Part shown: positions 37,901 to 46,733 of the stretch, piece after piece
Position numbering within the stretch: position 1 is the stretch's first letter
Layout of the letters: the number at the start of each line of letters is the position of its first letter
From: Mytilus trossulus
Taxonomy: Eukaryota > Mollusca > Bivalvia > Mytilida > Mytilidae
Length of the DNA stretch: 64,000 bases
Reading direction: 5' to 3'
NCBI RefSeq assembly: GCF_036588685.1
Contig: NC_086376.1
Location: 60,907,166 to 60,971,165, forward strand
Translations under genes and position numbers: made by a program
The notes under the pieces: model-generated
The model's database searches: none
What the model saw: only the letters and a program-made list of their open reading frames with translations
What the model was told of the DNA's origin: nothing

Positions 37901-39387
37901 ACAGGCTTCTGCCTTTGGGCAGACACATAAAGAATGTGATGTGGTTAAAATGTGTGTGAGGTTTCAACCTTATCCTTACCTGGGACAGTGCAATGTTCAT
38001 ATCAAGCCATACTTAAGTAAAATAAAAATAAAAAGATTGGATAATAATAACCATTTTTTACAGTAAGTTTGTACTTACTGGTTCGAAGAGGATAGACATT
38101 AAAGGAAGTGAGGTTGATGGTTTACAAATATCAGCATTCATACAGGGAGACAACTCTATTGTTATTGTAATACTTAACAGGTAATTCAACAAATCTCAGT
38201 ATTCTTACAGGGAGATAACTCTATAGTCATTGTAATACTTAACAGGTAATTCAACAAATATCAGCATTCATACAGGGAGATAACTCTATAGTCATTGTAA
38301 TGGTAGGTCAATAAAAAAATCAGCATTCTTACAGGGAGATAACTCTATAGTCATGTAATACTTATCAGGTAATTCAACAAATATCAGCATTCTTACAGGA
38401 GATAACTCTAGTCATTGTAATACTGAACAGGTAAGTCGAAAAATATCAGCATTCATACAGGGAGATAACTCTATAGTCCTTGTAATACTTAAGAGGTAGT
38501 CATAATACTTAACAAATTTGTTTTCTGAAAATGAAAATATTGATGATGATTGAAACTGCTACACAAATATTACAAAACAAAATTTTATATTTTTGTGTAC
38601 TATTTCACACATTATCTTTTTGATAGACAATAAACAATTTCATTTATTAGGCATTGTATATTGACTTCTTTAGAATAATGAACTTTATCAAATTATAATG
38701 CGCTTCATATATTTTCTTAACTTTAAAACACTTTCAAACTTAAATGGCACAAATGATGTTACTAATTCATTTATTATGACTGTAATGTGTTGCATTCCTA
38801 AATTGACCTATTTGACCTAGATACGACAACTGTTCATGCTGGCTGTTCAAACTCCTCCCTCTGAAAAATTAAAGTGCCAGTTGTTTGCTTCTTTACAAAC
38901 AAAAAAGGGTGGTTCAAGGAAGAGCCTACACAAACGCTTTAATAATTATACTTATCAGACATAGACATTACCTTAATTGTCCTATTCAGAATCAAAATAA
39001 TTGATGCAAACTATACTTCATTGTAGTTTAAACATGGGTAGGCATTTTATTCATTTTGTTTTAGCCCTCACTATCGCTTGGGGAAAAATAATCACGAATA
39101 TTATGTCTACCCATGTTAAAACTACAATAAAGTATAGCTTGCATCAATTATTTCTTAATTTTAGTTTCATAAAAATTATGACTACATATAATCTCACGCT
39201 TCTAAACTAATGAAGTAAAACAAGATTTAAAATAGACTCAGTAACTATTTAGAATTATAATATCTGTTGTCTTTTCATTTTCAGATCAGATGATGATGGC
39301 ATTATTTCTCTACATGATCCAGAATTAGGGTTCATTAATTTATCATACTCCAAACACTCTATACAAACTGTTATATGGTGGACATGA
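28844..39387 (+). CDS. GBA1: GBA1: lysosomal glucosylceramidase (acid beta-glucosidase, GH30), complete, ten exons
   Basis: Ten exons: 28844-28931, 30313-30510, 31123-31266, 32570-32703, 33348-33520, 34249-34486, 36095-36316, 37274-37437, 38064-38180 and 39285-39387. All borders are AG/GT and all phases agree, giving 526 residues (human about 536). In lysosomes this family hydrolyses glucosylceramide to glucose and ceramide. Residues 1-29 form a signal peptide with a Leu/Ile-rich core. Then come the Cys-rich N-terminus ([11 protein letters not shown]), [30 protein letters not shown], the acid/base Glu266 in TAQNEPS, the nucleophile Glu370 in [27 protein letters not shown] and SPIIV. The C-terminal beta domain ends in QTVIWWT. 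The 104-residue spacing of the two glutamates fits the family. Three exon junctions carry tandem repeat arrays, described separately. Confidence 0.94.
30079..30340 (+). repeat. 38-bp tandem array duplicating the GBA1 exon 2 acceptor junction
   Basis: The unit pairs an intronic TTAGATTTTATTATTTTAG tract with exonic AGAGTTTACCATGTGAC. Acceptor-like TTTTAG|AGAGTTTACC copies begin at 30115, 30161, 30199, 30237, 30275 and 30313, five intervals of which four are exactly 38 bp and one is 46. A partial copy starts at 30079. The last copy runs into the true exon 2. Confidence 0.92.
30313..30510 (+). CDS. GBA1: GBA1 exon 2: Cys-rich N-terminal segment
   Basis: The acceptor TTATTATTTTAG precedes 30313 and is the last of six near-identical tandem acceptors. 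It encodes [20 protein letters not shown], then CDRVESND, with the cysteine pattern (CxC...C) of the family N-terminus. Phase is 1 at both ends. Splicing to the next three acceptors upstream (30275, 30237, 30199) meets TAG after about seven codons, so only the last copy is productive. Confidence 0.92.
31123..31266 (+). CDS. GBA1: GBA1 exon 3: [10 protein letters not shown] segment
   Basis: The acceptor is GATACAG and the donor GTGAGT at 31267. It encodes [20 protein letters not shown], then [14 protein letters not shown], matching the glucosylceramidase core. The end of this exon and its donor are repeated in tandem downstream with a 48-bp period. The donor at 31267 gives a family-like join to [16 protein letters not shown], so it is the expected one. 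Confidence 0.92.
31230..31902 (+). repeat. 48-bp tandem array duplicating the GBA1 exon 3 donor junction
   Basis: The unit is 37 bases of exon end plus GTGAGTCAAAA (11 bases of intron), 48 in all. Donors recur at 31267, 31315, 31363, 31411, 31459, 31507, 31555 and 31603, all in frame. Shorter, out-of-frame units follow to 31897. Reading through gives repeats of [16 protein letters not shown], and the frame stays open to 31640. Confidence 0.93.
32236..32372 (-). repeat. Interspersed repeat, 'GTTGTCTCATTGGCA' family, in GBA1 intron 3
   Basis: TGCCAATGAGACAACTC.. (as GTTGCCAATGAGACAACTCA), then AACAACTATAGGTCAGTGTA and CAGCCTTCAAC. This is the reverse orientation of the family seen at 51400-51515. 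Confidence 0.6.
32570..32703 (+). CDS. GBA1: GBA1 exon 4
   Basis: The acceptor is TTTAAACAG and the donor GTGATT. It encodes [20 protein letters not shown], then [30 protein letters not shown] is a conserved GH30 family-1 segment. It enters in phase 1 and ends in phase 0. Confidence 0.93.
33076..33295. mobile_element. MITE-like element with TACTGTAAATTC ends (copy 1, GBA1 intron 4)
   Basis: It starts TACTGTAAATTCAAAAATAT and ends with AATAATTTCGGAATCTACAGT. The interior has GCAATAATAAATG and ATCGCA words shared with the copy at 36679-36880. There is no coding capacity. Confidence 0.6.
33348..33520 (+). CDS. GBA1: GBA1 exon 5
   Basis: The acceptor is TATTTAG and the donor GTAAGA. It encodes [20 protein letters not shown], then [11 protein letters not shown] and [30 protein letters not shown] and GKGSL are conserved family segments lining the TIM barrel. 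It ends in phase 2. Confidence 0.93.
34249..34486 (+). CDS. GBA1: GBA1 exon 6: acid/base glutamate
   Basis: The acceptor is ATTTTTAG and the donor GTTTGG. It carries [13 protein letters not shown] with the predicted acid/base catalyst Glu266 of the NEP motif, followed by [17 protein letters not shown] and [17 protein letters not shown]. The donor GTTTGG is a weak consensus, but the join to exon 7 ([19 protein letters not shown]) is in phase and family-like. Confidence 0.94.
35123..35901. repeat. Possible larger TIR element in GBA1 intron 6
   Basis: CACTGTGGATTCATTTATTT at the left is answered by AATAAATCCACAATAGCAGT at the right, an imperfect terminal inverted repeat about 780 bp apart. No transposase is visible and the boundaries are uncertain. 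Confidence 0.3.
36095..36316 (+). CDS. GBA1: GBA1 exon 7: catalytic nucleophile
   Basis: The acceptor is TTTTCAG and the donor GTAAAT. It encodes [19 protein letters not shown], then [11 protein letters not shown] and [15 protein letters not shown]. Glu370 in TEACAG is the predicted nucleophile. The exon is 74 codons, phase 0 at both ends. Confidence 0.94.
36679..36880. mobile_element. MITE-like element with TACTGTAAATTC ends (copy 2, GBA1 intron 7)
   Basis: The 22-bp terminal inverted repeats match at 21 of 22 positions: TACTGTAAATTCACAAATTA.. at the left and ..AATTTGTGAATTTACTGTA at the right. It is 202 bp long and related to 33076-33295 inside. The pair in one gene shows a dispersed non-autonomous family. 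Confidence 0.75.
37274..37437 (+). CDS. GBA1: GBA1 exon 8
   Basis: The acceptor is TTTCTTTCAG and the donor GTTTGT. It encodes [20 protein letters not shown], then [15 protein letters not shown] and [13 protein letters not shown], among the most conserved parts of the enzyme. It ends in phase 2. Confidence 0.94.
37655..38010 (-). repeat. Composite of two interspersed repeats in GBA1 intron 8
   Basis: CACAATGAGACAGCTTTCCA and AACAACTAGAGATCAC belong to the 'GAGAGTTGTCTCATTGGCA' family (minus). The second part, TTACAGGCTTCTGCCTTTGG then CCTTACCTGGGACAGTG, is a minus copy of the 'CTTTGACA' family. Both families recur elsewhere in the window. Confidence 0.55.
38064..38180 (+). CDS. GBA1: GBA1 exon 9
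   Basis: The acceptor is TTTTTTACAG and the donor GTAATT. It encodes [18 protein letters not shown] and then [13 protein letters not shown], the C-terminal beta-sandwich. The last 56 bases plus the donor are tandemly repeated in the following intron. Read-through into the repeat hits TAA at once (AGG TAA), so the first donor is needed for a full product. Confidence 0.92.
38125..38515 (+). repeat. ~65-bp tandem array duplicating the GBA1 exon 9 donor junction
   Basis: The unit is 56 bases of exon end (starting CAAATATCAGC and ending ACTTAACAG) plus about 9 bases of intron (GTAATTCAA). Donor-like copies follow at 38181 and 38246 and then in later diverged copies, about six units in total. One unit has lost the donor (TGGTAGGTCAAT). 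The 65-bp unit is not a multiple of three. Confidence 0.9.
38995..39153. mobile_element. 159-bp fold-back element in the last GBA1 intron
   Basis: Arms of about 48 bases are near-perfect inverted copies. The left has AAATAATTGATGCAA, ACTATACTTCATTGTAGTTT and ACATGGGTAG. The right has CTACCCATGT, AAACTACAATAAAGTATAG and TTGCATCAATTATTT. The loop is about 60 bases. It is non-autonomous and lies 130 bp before the last exon. Confidence 0.75.
39285..39387 (+). CDS. GBA1: GBA1 exon 10: C-terminus and stop
   Basis: The acceptor is CATTTTCAG and the stop TGA is at 39385-39387. It encodes [20 protein letters not shown], then [13 protein letters not shown]. The [17 protein letters not shown] pattern matches the end of other glucosylceramidases, and the length fits. 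Confidence 0.93.
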
Positions 39388-40035
39388 GAATTCTGTACCC
39401 AACCTCATACTTTATATTATGATATTGTGGCTCCAGTATATCATCACTTTACTTGCAAACAAATTAATGATATAAACAACATGTGTAGACTGTTTTGATC
39501 TGTGCTACTCTTATGATGTTGATTGGATTGACTTGGAATTTGGATTAAAGTTTATTTCAAACACATTTTCAAAAGTTATTTGAGGAGGATGACACACTTT
39601 TTGGATGTGGAATACATGGTGTATTAAAAAGGACTGATGTAGGATAAAGGGGGGTAACAGCATATGGGGATGTTTGATATGGGGTAAAAAAAAAAAGTGG
39701 GGTTTAGGAAAATAAATGGGGAAAAAGTGGGAAATGTTAAAAAAAAAATTAAAAAGCAGGATTTGAGAAACTAGCACTCTGTGTCTCTCTTATCTTATTT
39801 TATCTTATTTCAGTCAGCATCTTATTAATTTATAAAATGAAGCATTACAATTACTGTTCATATAACGTCTTTTAAAAATGCTCAATTCATGGATATAAAG
39901 CATGAAATCATTGATATTAAATATTTAAAATGTGCCATATTATTATTTATATAATTTAATAAATCATGTTAAGTTTATATTATTTGTTATATTGTCTTAT
40001 ACATAAAATAAAAGTCAGACTAACTGCTACACAGA
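39388..40035 (+). other. GBA1 3' UTR and polyadenylation signals (AATAAA at 39958 and 40007)
   Basis: Sequence after the TGA with a purine-rich, G-rich stretch at about 39640-39760. AATAAA words lie at 39958-39963 and 40007-40012. Either could be used, and the UTR end is inferred. Confidence 0.45.
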
Positions 40036-41299
40036 TATAATTATTGATGAATAATTCAGGTCTAAAAGGAAGCTCAATTTATACTTACCAATTAATTGCT
40101 GTGATCAAAGTTCTTTATTGAATATTTGAATAAGTGGAGAAAGATGCTCTGGATTTAAATGGTTTGTTATAAAAATCATCATAGAAACTAACATTAAAAT
40201 TGTATATACCCAACACGAATATGATCTACAAAAGACTCATCAGTAACATGTACTTGAAACAGAAATGTAAAAAATGGCACATATAGTAGGAAGTTGAAGA
40301 GCATGGAGGAACCAACATTCCAATTACAGCTAAGTTAATCTTTTTGTGTGTAGAAAATATATAGTGTTAAAAAAAATGCAAAAGTTTTGTAAACAGTTAA
40401 TTTATAATTATGACTATATCAATGATATTTCATGTCACGCAGAAGTCCTGACAACAGGGTTGGTGATTCTGACAATACAAGATTTTGATATACAACAGGT
40501 TTAATATTCACATATCACACATTAATTCCAGTGTGCTGAGATTGCTGTATACTGCTTTTTTGAAGCTTCAGTGGTCTTGTGATAGCATATATTCCTTGAA
40601 TGTTTGAGCTAATGCTAATGAGTACCTGTAGAGTCAAAGCAAAGACTTGGATATATCTTTGTGCTGCTTCATCATATGAATGCAGTCAGGAGTGTAGGAA
40701 TCACAATAATATGTCCTAGTAGGATGATGTCTTCTTGTGAACTAGTTAGTAAAAATGTTCAGTGTCAGTCTAGCACTGTTTATATTCATATCGATTTTCT
40801 AGTCCAGATAATACATTTAATTTGCCACTGGACGATAAAATCAGCTATCCATCAGATGTTGCCCTGTAGTGTACAGTTTGTCCTTCTTTCCCTCTATCTG
40901 TCTTTCCATAACAGATTGTGTCCAATCTATATCTAGAGAACCGTTATAATTTCATATTCTAATATGACGTCCTTATTACGCTTTGTAAACAAAGCCGTGT
41001 TCTAATGAGCATAAAAAATATGTTTGACAAATGCGCACGAACTTTCTGTGTATATAAACGTTATTTCCATCGTTATCCTTTAAAATGTATACATTTAAGC
41101 AGCTAGCATAAACTTTTATTATATATTTTTATAAAACAACATATATTTACCCTGCTCATGGTTTTTAAACTTGTCTAATATGCAATGTAATGCACAGACT
41201 CCTCGGGGAGGAAACGGGGAAAAAGCCAAACATTTTTACGGTATTTTCTTACGCTTCGACCTATACAAATACTGCATTTGTCCTATAAGAATCAAAATA

Positions 41300-42260
41300 A
41301 TTCCTTAACTTTATACTTGACATGTATATAAACAAATACCAGAAGGTGCCATAATGTTTGTATAACTTCCAAGGTTAAAAACTGTTTCAGTTGACAACCT
41401 CATGTCCTATGGTAAAGATCATGTCTACTTTATATCTTGAGAACTATCATAATTTCAAAGATTATACTTGACAAGTATATTAAACAACACCATAAGGTGT
41501 GTCATAATGTATGTTCAACTTCTTAGGTCAAAGGTCAAGGTCAAAAACTTTTGGTTTCAGTTGACAACCTCATGTCCTATGATAAAGATTTGTCCACCTT
41601 ATATCTTGGAAACTGTTATGATTTCAAAGACAAAGTTCATACTTGACATGTATAATAAACAACACCAGAAGGTGTGTCATAATGAATGAACACCTTAGGT
41701 CAAAGGTCAAGGTCAAAAACTTTGGTTTCAGTTGACAACCTCATGTCCTATGATAAAGATGGTGTCCACTTTATATCTTGAAAACTGTTATTATTATAAA
41801 GCATGTAAAGACAAAGTTTATTCATGACATTTACATGTATAATAAACAACACCAGAAGGTGTCTCATAATGTGTGTACAACTTCTTAGGTCAAAGGTCAA
41901 GTTCAAAAACTTTGGTTTCAGTTGACAACCTCATGTCCTATGATAAAGATCGTGTCCACTTTATATCTTGAGAACCGTTATGATTTCAAAGTTTAAACTT
42001 GATATGCATATTTACCAACACCAGAGGGTGTGTCATAATGTGTGTACAACTTTCTAGGTCAAGGTAAAAAAAGGTTTTGATTGACTACCCCATGACCTAT
42101 AATAAATTGTGTCTTCTCTTTTTCTTGAGAACCGTTATGATTTCAAAGTTTATACTTGACATGTACATTAACCAACACCAGAGGGTTTGTCAAATGTATG
42201 TATGACTTCCTATGTCAAAGGTCAAGGTCATCACCCTTGGTTTTATTTAATGATATCTAC
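41300..42260. repeat. Tandem array, ~150-180-bp unit, about six copies
   Basis: Each copy has ACTTGACATGTATA, AACACCAGAAGGTG, TAGGTCAAAGGTCAAGGTCA, CAGTTGACAACCTCATGTCC and TTATATCTTGAGAACTGTTA in the same order. Copies start near 41316, 41466, 41641, 41822, 41998 and 42156. They are clearly diverged and contain no open frame of note. Confidence 0.85.
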
Positions 42261-43254
42261 TTTTCCAATAAAATAATAAATTCAGTAAACTTGTGACAAA
42301 ACTGCTCAGTATAAAACCATCATAAAAAGTTAATCAACCAGAAAATCCCGTTTTCAACTTCTTGGCCTATTAAAGCAAACTTGGTGAAGGAAAACTCCTC
42401 TACCTATGTCTCTTATTTGATGGCAGATGAAAAACATGGCTATCAGAAGGAATCTTTGATAGAGGAAATAAACGAGAAAGTCTGCCAGTTGAGTTATTCA
42501 GCCTCCTATTAAAGAATATTGAGTTCCTTTTAAATGATGTATTAATGAAAATAAAGAAGCATATTAAATTTATGCAATAATGGTTGTACTGTATCCTTTG
42601 GTGTCATATTTGCAAAACAGTAGCCATGTTGGAACTTGTTTCATTTCAAACATCTTTGAACTAAAAAAAAATTCATTAAAGATCTCCAAGTGGACACACA
42701 AAGAGACCGGGGGAGATCCGTTTGCACCAAAAATGTGTCCTTTTGCGCCACCACTTTTTTCTCCAATGCTACGTTTGCGCCACATGTTTTAAAATTACAT
42801 GGTATCATTTGCGCGAAAAATAAAACATATGATTGCGCCAATTAGAAGAAAAATGACTTCCCTACCTCTTTGTTTTGACATTGTTACACGGCAAATGTTT
42901 CCTTTTCCTTTTTTGAAACATTTCTTATTTCTTACTGCTGCTGCATGGGTACTTTCCAGTTTATTGTATGTAGTAGCTTGTAACTTCACTTTATTGTCCA
43001 AAACAAAAACAAAAAGTTACATTGAAGGATGAAATGCATAAAACAGTTCATAATAATTCATAATAATAATAAAGCCCATACACATGGTGGGAGCAAAGCA
43101 CTGTGTCATCATCTTATGTGGCTAAAACATTATCAGCAAAAGCTTCGTCTAGTTTCTTCTATATGGGCATATTGGAATCTGATGTACAGTAGTTGTCGTT
43201 TGTTTATGTAATATATACGTGTTTCTCGTTTCTCGTTTTGTTTATATAGATTAG

Positions 43255-43460
43255 ACTGTTGGTTTTCCCGTTTGAATGGTTTTACACTAGTAATTTTGAG
43301 GCCCTTTATAGCTTGTTGTTCGGTGTGAGCCAAGGCTCCGTGTTGAAGGCCGTACTTTAACCTATAATGGTTTACTTTTTAAATTGGTTTACTTTTTAAA
43401 TTGTTATTTGGATGGAGAGTTGTCTCATTGGCACTCACACCACATCTTCCTATATCTATA
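43255..43460 (+). repeat. Interspersed repeat, 'GGAGAGTTGTCTCATTGGCA' family
   Basis: Long similarity to 15130-15330 and inverted similarity to 48486-48590. Shared words are GGCTCCGTGTTGAAGG, ACCTATAATGGTTTACTTTT and CCACATCTTCCTATATCT. A TTGGTTTACTTTTTAAA word is locally duplicated. Confidence 0.7.
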
Positions 43461-43487
43461 TCTTTATTAAATATTCAGCAAAGCAAT

Positions 43488-43930
43488 AGAATCATATTCA
43501 AAACAGTGTGGTCCTGGCCATTGATTGACGACCTAAATTATCCCATTGACTGGGACAGATTAGGTGAACGGTTGTCTGTAACGACCATTGCTCACTTTTT
43601 ACTTGTTATAGAATTTAAACTGTGGGGTCACCAAAGGTTCTTAACGCCTTTAATAATAAAATTATTCGAAAAATTATTCAGGAATAACCTTTATGTTTTG
43701 ATTTATATTATTAATATAAATCAACAGATCGTATTATTCCGGATTCGTTTTTCGAATTGCTTTATTTAGGTGTTGAGAACCTTTGGTGACCCCACAGATT
43801 CAGTGTCTTTAACAAGTACATAGTGAGCAGTGATTGTTACGGACAAACGTTCACCTAATCTGTCCCAGTCAATGGGACAATTTAGGTCGTCAATCAATGG
43901 ACAGGACCACACTGTTTTGAATATGATTCT
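43488..43930. mobile_element. 443-bp fold-back element with ~200-bp arms
   Basis: The left arm starts AGAATCATATTCAAAACAGT and the right arm ends ACTGTTTTGAATATGATTCT, an exact outer inverted match. Inner blocks such as ATTGATTGACGACCTAAATT and GTGGGGTCACCAAAGGTTCT are also present inverted in the other arm. The loop is about 40 bases. Open frames on both strands here are mirror images of the arms, not genes. Confidence 0.85.
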
Positions 43931-44934
43931 AAGTTTTATTCTCTCTCTGTACATTGACTGTCTAATGCATTTAAAGTCATTCCTCTCCAGATGCTTATCT
44001 TTATGGTAAAATATATCCGAACATATGATACTTTTTAAGCCAAAAATAAGAATAAATATTATTTATAATTATTGATATTTATGATAGATATGTGTACAGG
44101 TAAATTGGCGCAAATGAGTTCCGAATATTGGCGCAATTGATACAATTGGAAAACAAAGTTTGGCGCAAATGATACCCCTGAAAAGAATTAATTGGCGCAA
44201 AAGGACTGCTGCCAAAAGACCAAAGCTACAATATTATAGCATTTTCTACATCTCAAAGTTTAAATAGTGGTCTTAACCACAGAGAAACGTCTCAAATTTC
44301 GCTGCAAGTTCAAAACTAATTATAGCACCAGTTTAATTAGCTCTTTTGATTCAATTCAAAGGGTCTATTTGATTGAAAGGAAAATAGATTAAAAGAAACT
44401 CTGGTCTTCTTCCCTTCAAGACTGTACTCATTCCAGTCATTTGCAGATATGGTAAAGTATAACTATTAACCTTCTGATATACAGATGGGTTGTATAGTCA
44501 AGAATTTTATTTCTCCTTAAGGATATAGTTACGATACTATTGTCAGGTCATTAAGGATTGCATATTTTGGTATTAATATTGATTCACTCATAGGGTCTTT
44601 GCATCGGAAATAAACACATTTATTTTAAAATCCAGTTGTTGGCATGCTACGGGTTATGTTCCTCTCGTATATATGTTTTGATGGTCTAATAATAAACCTA
44701 ACGGAAGGGATTGTAGTTACTTGATTTACATTTGATGAAGACATAATTATCTTTCAATCAGGCTAAATAAGGTCTGGAGTTGGCACGTCAGTAACTGCTA
44801 GTAGTCCTTTCTTAATGTATGTATCATTGTCATTTTGCTAAGTTTCTTTTGTTACTTATTCGGACTCGAACTACTTTTAAACTGAGGTTTCCTGTGCGTA
44901 TTGCTATGTGTATGTTTCTTTATTCTACATTGGC

Positions 44935-45240
44935 TGGAGGTACAGGGTAGGAGGTTGAGATCTCGAATACATGTTTAACCGCGCTACATTGTTGCACCTG
45001 TCCCAAGTCATGAGCCTCTGACCTTTGTTAGTCTTGGATATTTATAATTTTTTGTTCATTTGTATGTTTTAGAGTTAAATACGACGTCCATTTTCACTGA
45101 ACTAGTACACAATTTTATTAATGTTCCAGCTGAAGACAACCTCCAGGTGCAAGATTTTTTCTCGCTGCGTTTCTTCGGCTGTTGTTTGCTCTTTGGTCGT
45201 GTTCAGTGTTGTCTCTTTGACATATTTCCCATTTTCAATT
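44935..45240 (+). repeat. Interspersed repeat, 'CTTTGACA' family
   Basis: Contains GGTACAGGGTAGGAGGTTGA, CCTGTCCCAAGTCATGAGCC, TTTTCACTGAACTAGTAC, TTTTTTCTCGCTGCGTTTC and GTTGTCTCTTTGACATATTT. It matches 27424-27606 and 50310-50620. Confidence 0.65.
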
Positions 45241-45815
45241 TTACATATCATGACTCAAGTTATATTGTCCGGAATAAGAAGTTTGCTTGTGTTAAGCCCC
45301 TTATTCCCAAACGATTTAAAAATTGACACCCAAAATCAATCCCAACATTATTTTTTGTGGTACATTTTCATACAGATCAATACACCGGTACTCGAGTTAT
45401 TGTCTGGAAACCAAATGTCTCAGTCGGACGACGGAGGCGTGTTCGGTTTCGGTCGTATACAAATAGCTTGGTCATCTTGGAAGATAAAGGCAGCGACACA
45501 TTGTCCGGCAGATGTTTATTTCAGATTAAAAACTGAACATATGGCTGTTGATATGTTAATTGGTCTTACATACGTCAACCATCCTGCACACTATTCAATG
45601 TTTGATTACCAATCTGTAGTCGTTGTTGTCTATACGATACAGTCACCGTTTCCATTCTCAATTTCATTTGTGTTTTCTTGTTGTTTGGACAAGAGGGAGG
45701 TGGCATTTAATCAATTCGTGTGTATAAATGTTTTGTCCGTTTATTTTTTAATCTTCTGAGATTCCGGTGGAGTCGAATCGTTTAAAGTGAATACAGATGT
45801 TTCAAGCGAGAACTA

Positions 45816-45878
45816 TAGTCCAAATAATTATGCCGTCTTGAATGGCTTTTTTTTTTTGCGTCATAAATATTTGGACTA
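45816..45878. repeat. Short inverted repeat
   Basis: TAGTCCAAATAATTATG is answered by CATAAATATTTGGACTA (one mismatch), with a ~29-base loop containing a T-run. It is a small fold-back of unknown origin. Confidence 0.55.
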
Positions 45879-46530
45879 AGCGATCATAACATAAAGAGGA
45901 ACGCAACTATATTAAAACATGGACGGTCTGTGCCAGAGGCCGATTTTCATCAGTTACCATAGCATTAGTATATTTGGACTACCTTGTCTACGATTACTGT
46001 TCAATGTGAATACATTAATATTATAATGTTAAGAACAAAAAATAAAGAAGTAGGAAGAATGTCCCTATAAGAAGATATCAAGCAATTTGGAAGACAAAGA
46101 TGACAGCAAAAACCATCTTGCGATTCTGGGACGGACCCAGATTTCATAACGGTGGCGTAAATGCTGACAAAGAAATGTTGTCGAGCGTAGCTAGTTGACA
46201 AGATTGCGCACGAATTATGTTAATTATTCTAATCTAGAGGGCATACACTCTCTATTCCCCAAACGGAAAGGGCCGACAGCGGCATCATAACCATAGATTA
46301 ATGTGTGTATATCACCTTATTCTTTCCAGCTTTTGGAGAAAATAATGATATACTCTTAAACATAACAAAGCTTTTAAAAATCAGCAACCATATTCAACAC
46401 AGAAACAATATACTTCTGAACATATTTTGGATAACTTTACCATGTTTACTGAATAAATATTTTAAATTGAAGTCATTACCCGTTACATAATAAAAAAAAA
46501 AAACAACGTAAATATAAAAAATAAAATCAA

Positions 46531-46536
46531 TTTAAT
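46531..46536 (-). terminator. Candidate polyadenylation signal of the H1 gene
   Basis: ATTAAA on the minus strand about 200 bases after the stop. It is a variant signal, and I saw no AATAAA on this strand nearer the stop. Confidence 0.25.
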
Positions 46537-46733
46537 TGATTGCATACTACAAATTACCACAAATACGAATACTGTTTTGTAATCCTAATGTCACAATGTT
46601 TTCCATTTAGAATAGCATTCATTTTGTGCATTAAACTGTTCATAGCCCTTCCTTTAGCTTAGCAAGATTACAGTGACCTGCTACGACACAGATAATTACA
46701 ATACTTAGGAACACTAAATAATGTTGTTATTGT

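Larger units (their letters stand above)
42723..44205. mobile_element. ~1.5-kb non-autonomous element with repeated TTTGCGCCA end motifs
   Basis: The left end carries TTTGCACCA, TTTTGCGCCA (42741), TTTGCGCCA (42774), TTTGCGCGA (42808) and ATTGCGCCA (about 42832). The right end carries the complement TTGGCGCAA at about 44105, 44129, 44160 and 44192. GTCCTTTTGCGCCA and GGTATCATTTGCGC occur in both ends in opposite orientation, so the ends are inverted copies. The interior holds a dispersed repeat (43255-43460) and a fold-back (43488-43930). No transposase is seen. Confidence 0.6.
40036..46500. other. Repeat-rich intergenic region between GBA1 and the H1 gene
   Basis: No gene recognised. It contains a ~170-bp tandem array (41300-42260), a ~1.5-kb element with TTTGCGCCAA motifs (42723-44205) nesting two other repeats, a 'CTTTGACA' repeat (44935-45240) and a small inverted repeat (45816-45878). 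A 212-codon open frame at 45121-45759 begins inside repeat DNA and is not accepted as a gene. Confidence 0.6.

Noticed and set aside
43401-43954. Open frames on both strands sharing a TVWS..PIDWDRLGERLSVT-like peptide
   Set aside because: Both derive from the two arms of the fold-back at 43488-43930, so the apparent homologous pair is one inverted repeat.
45121-45759. 212-codon plus-strand open frame
   Set aside because: Its first third lies in a dispersed repeat (44935-45240), and the frame gives low-complexity hydrophobic sequence with no known domain. There are no flanking exons of matching phase.
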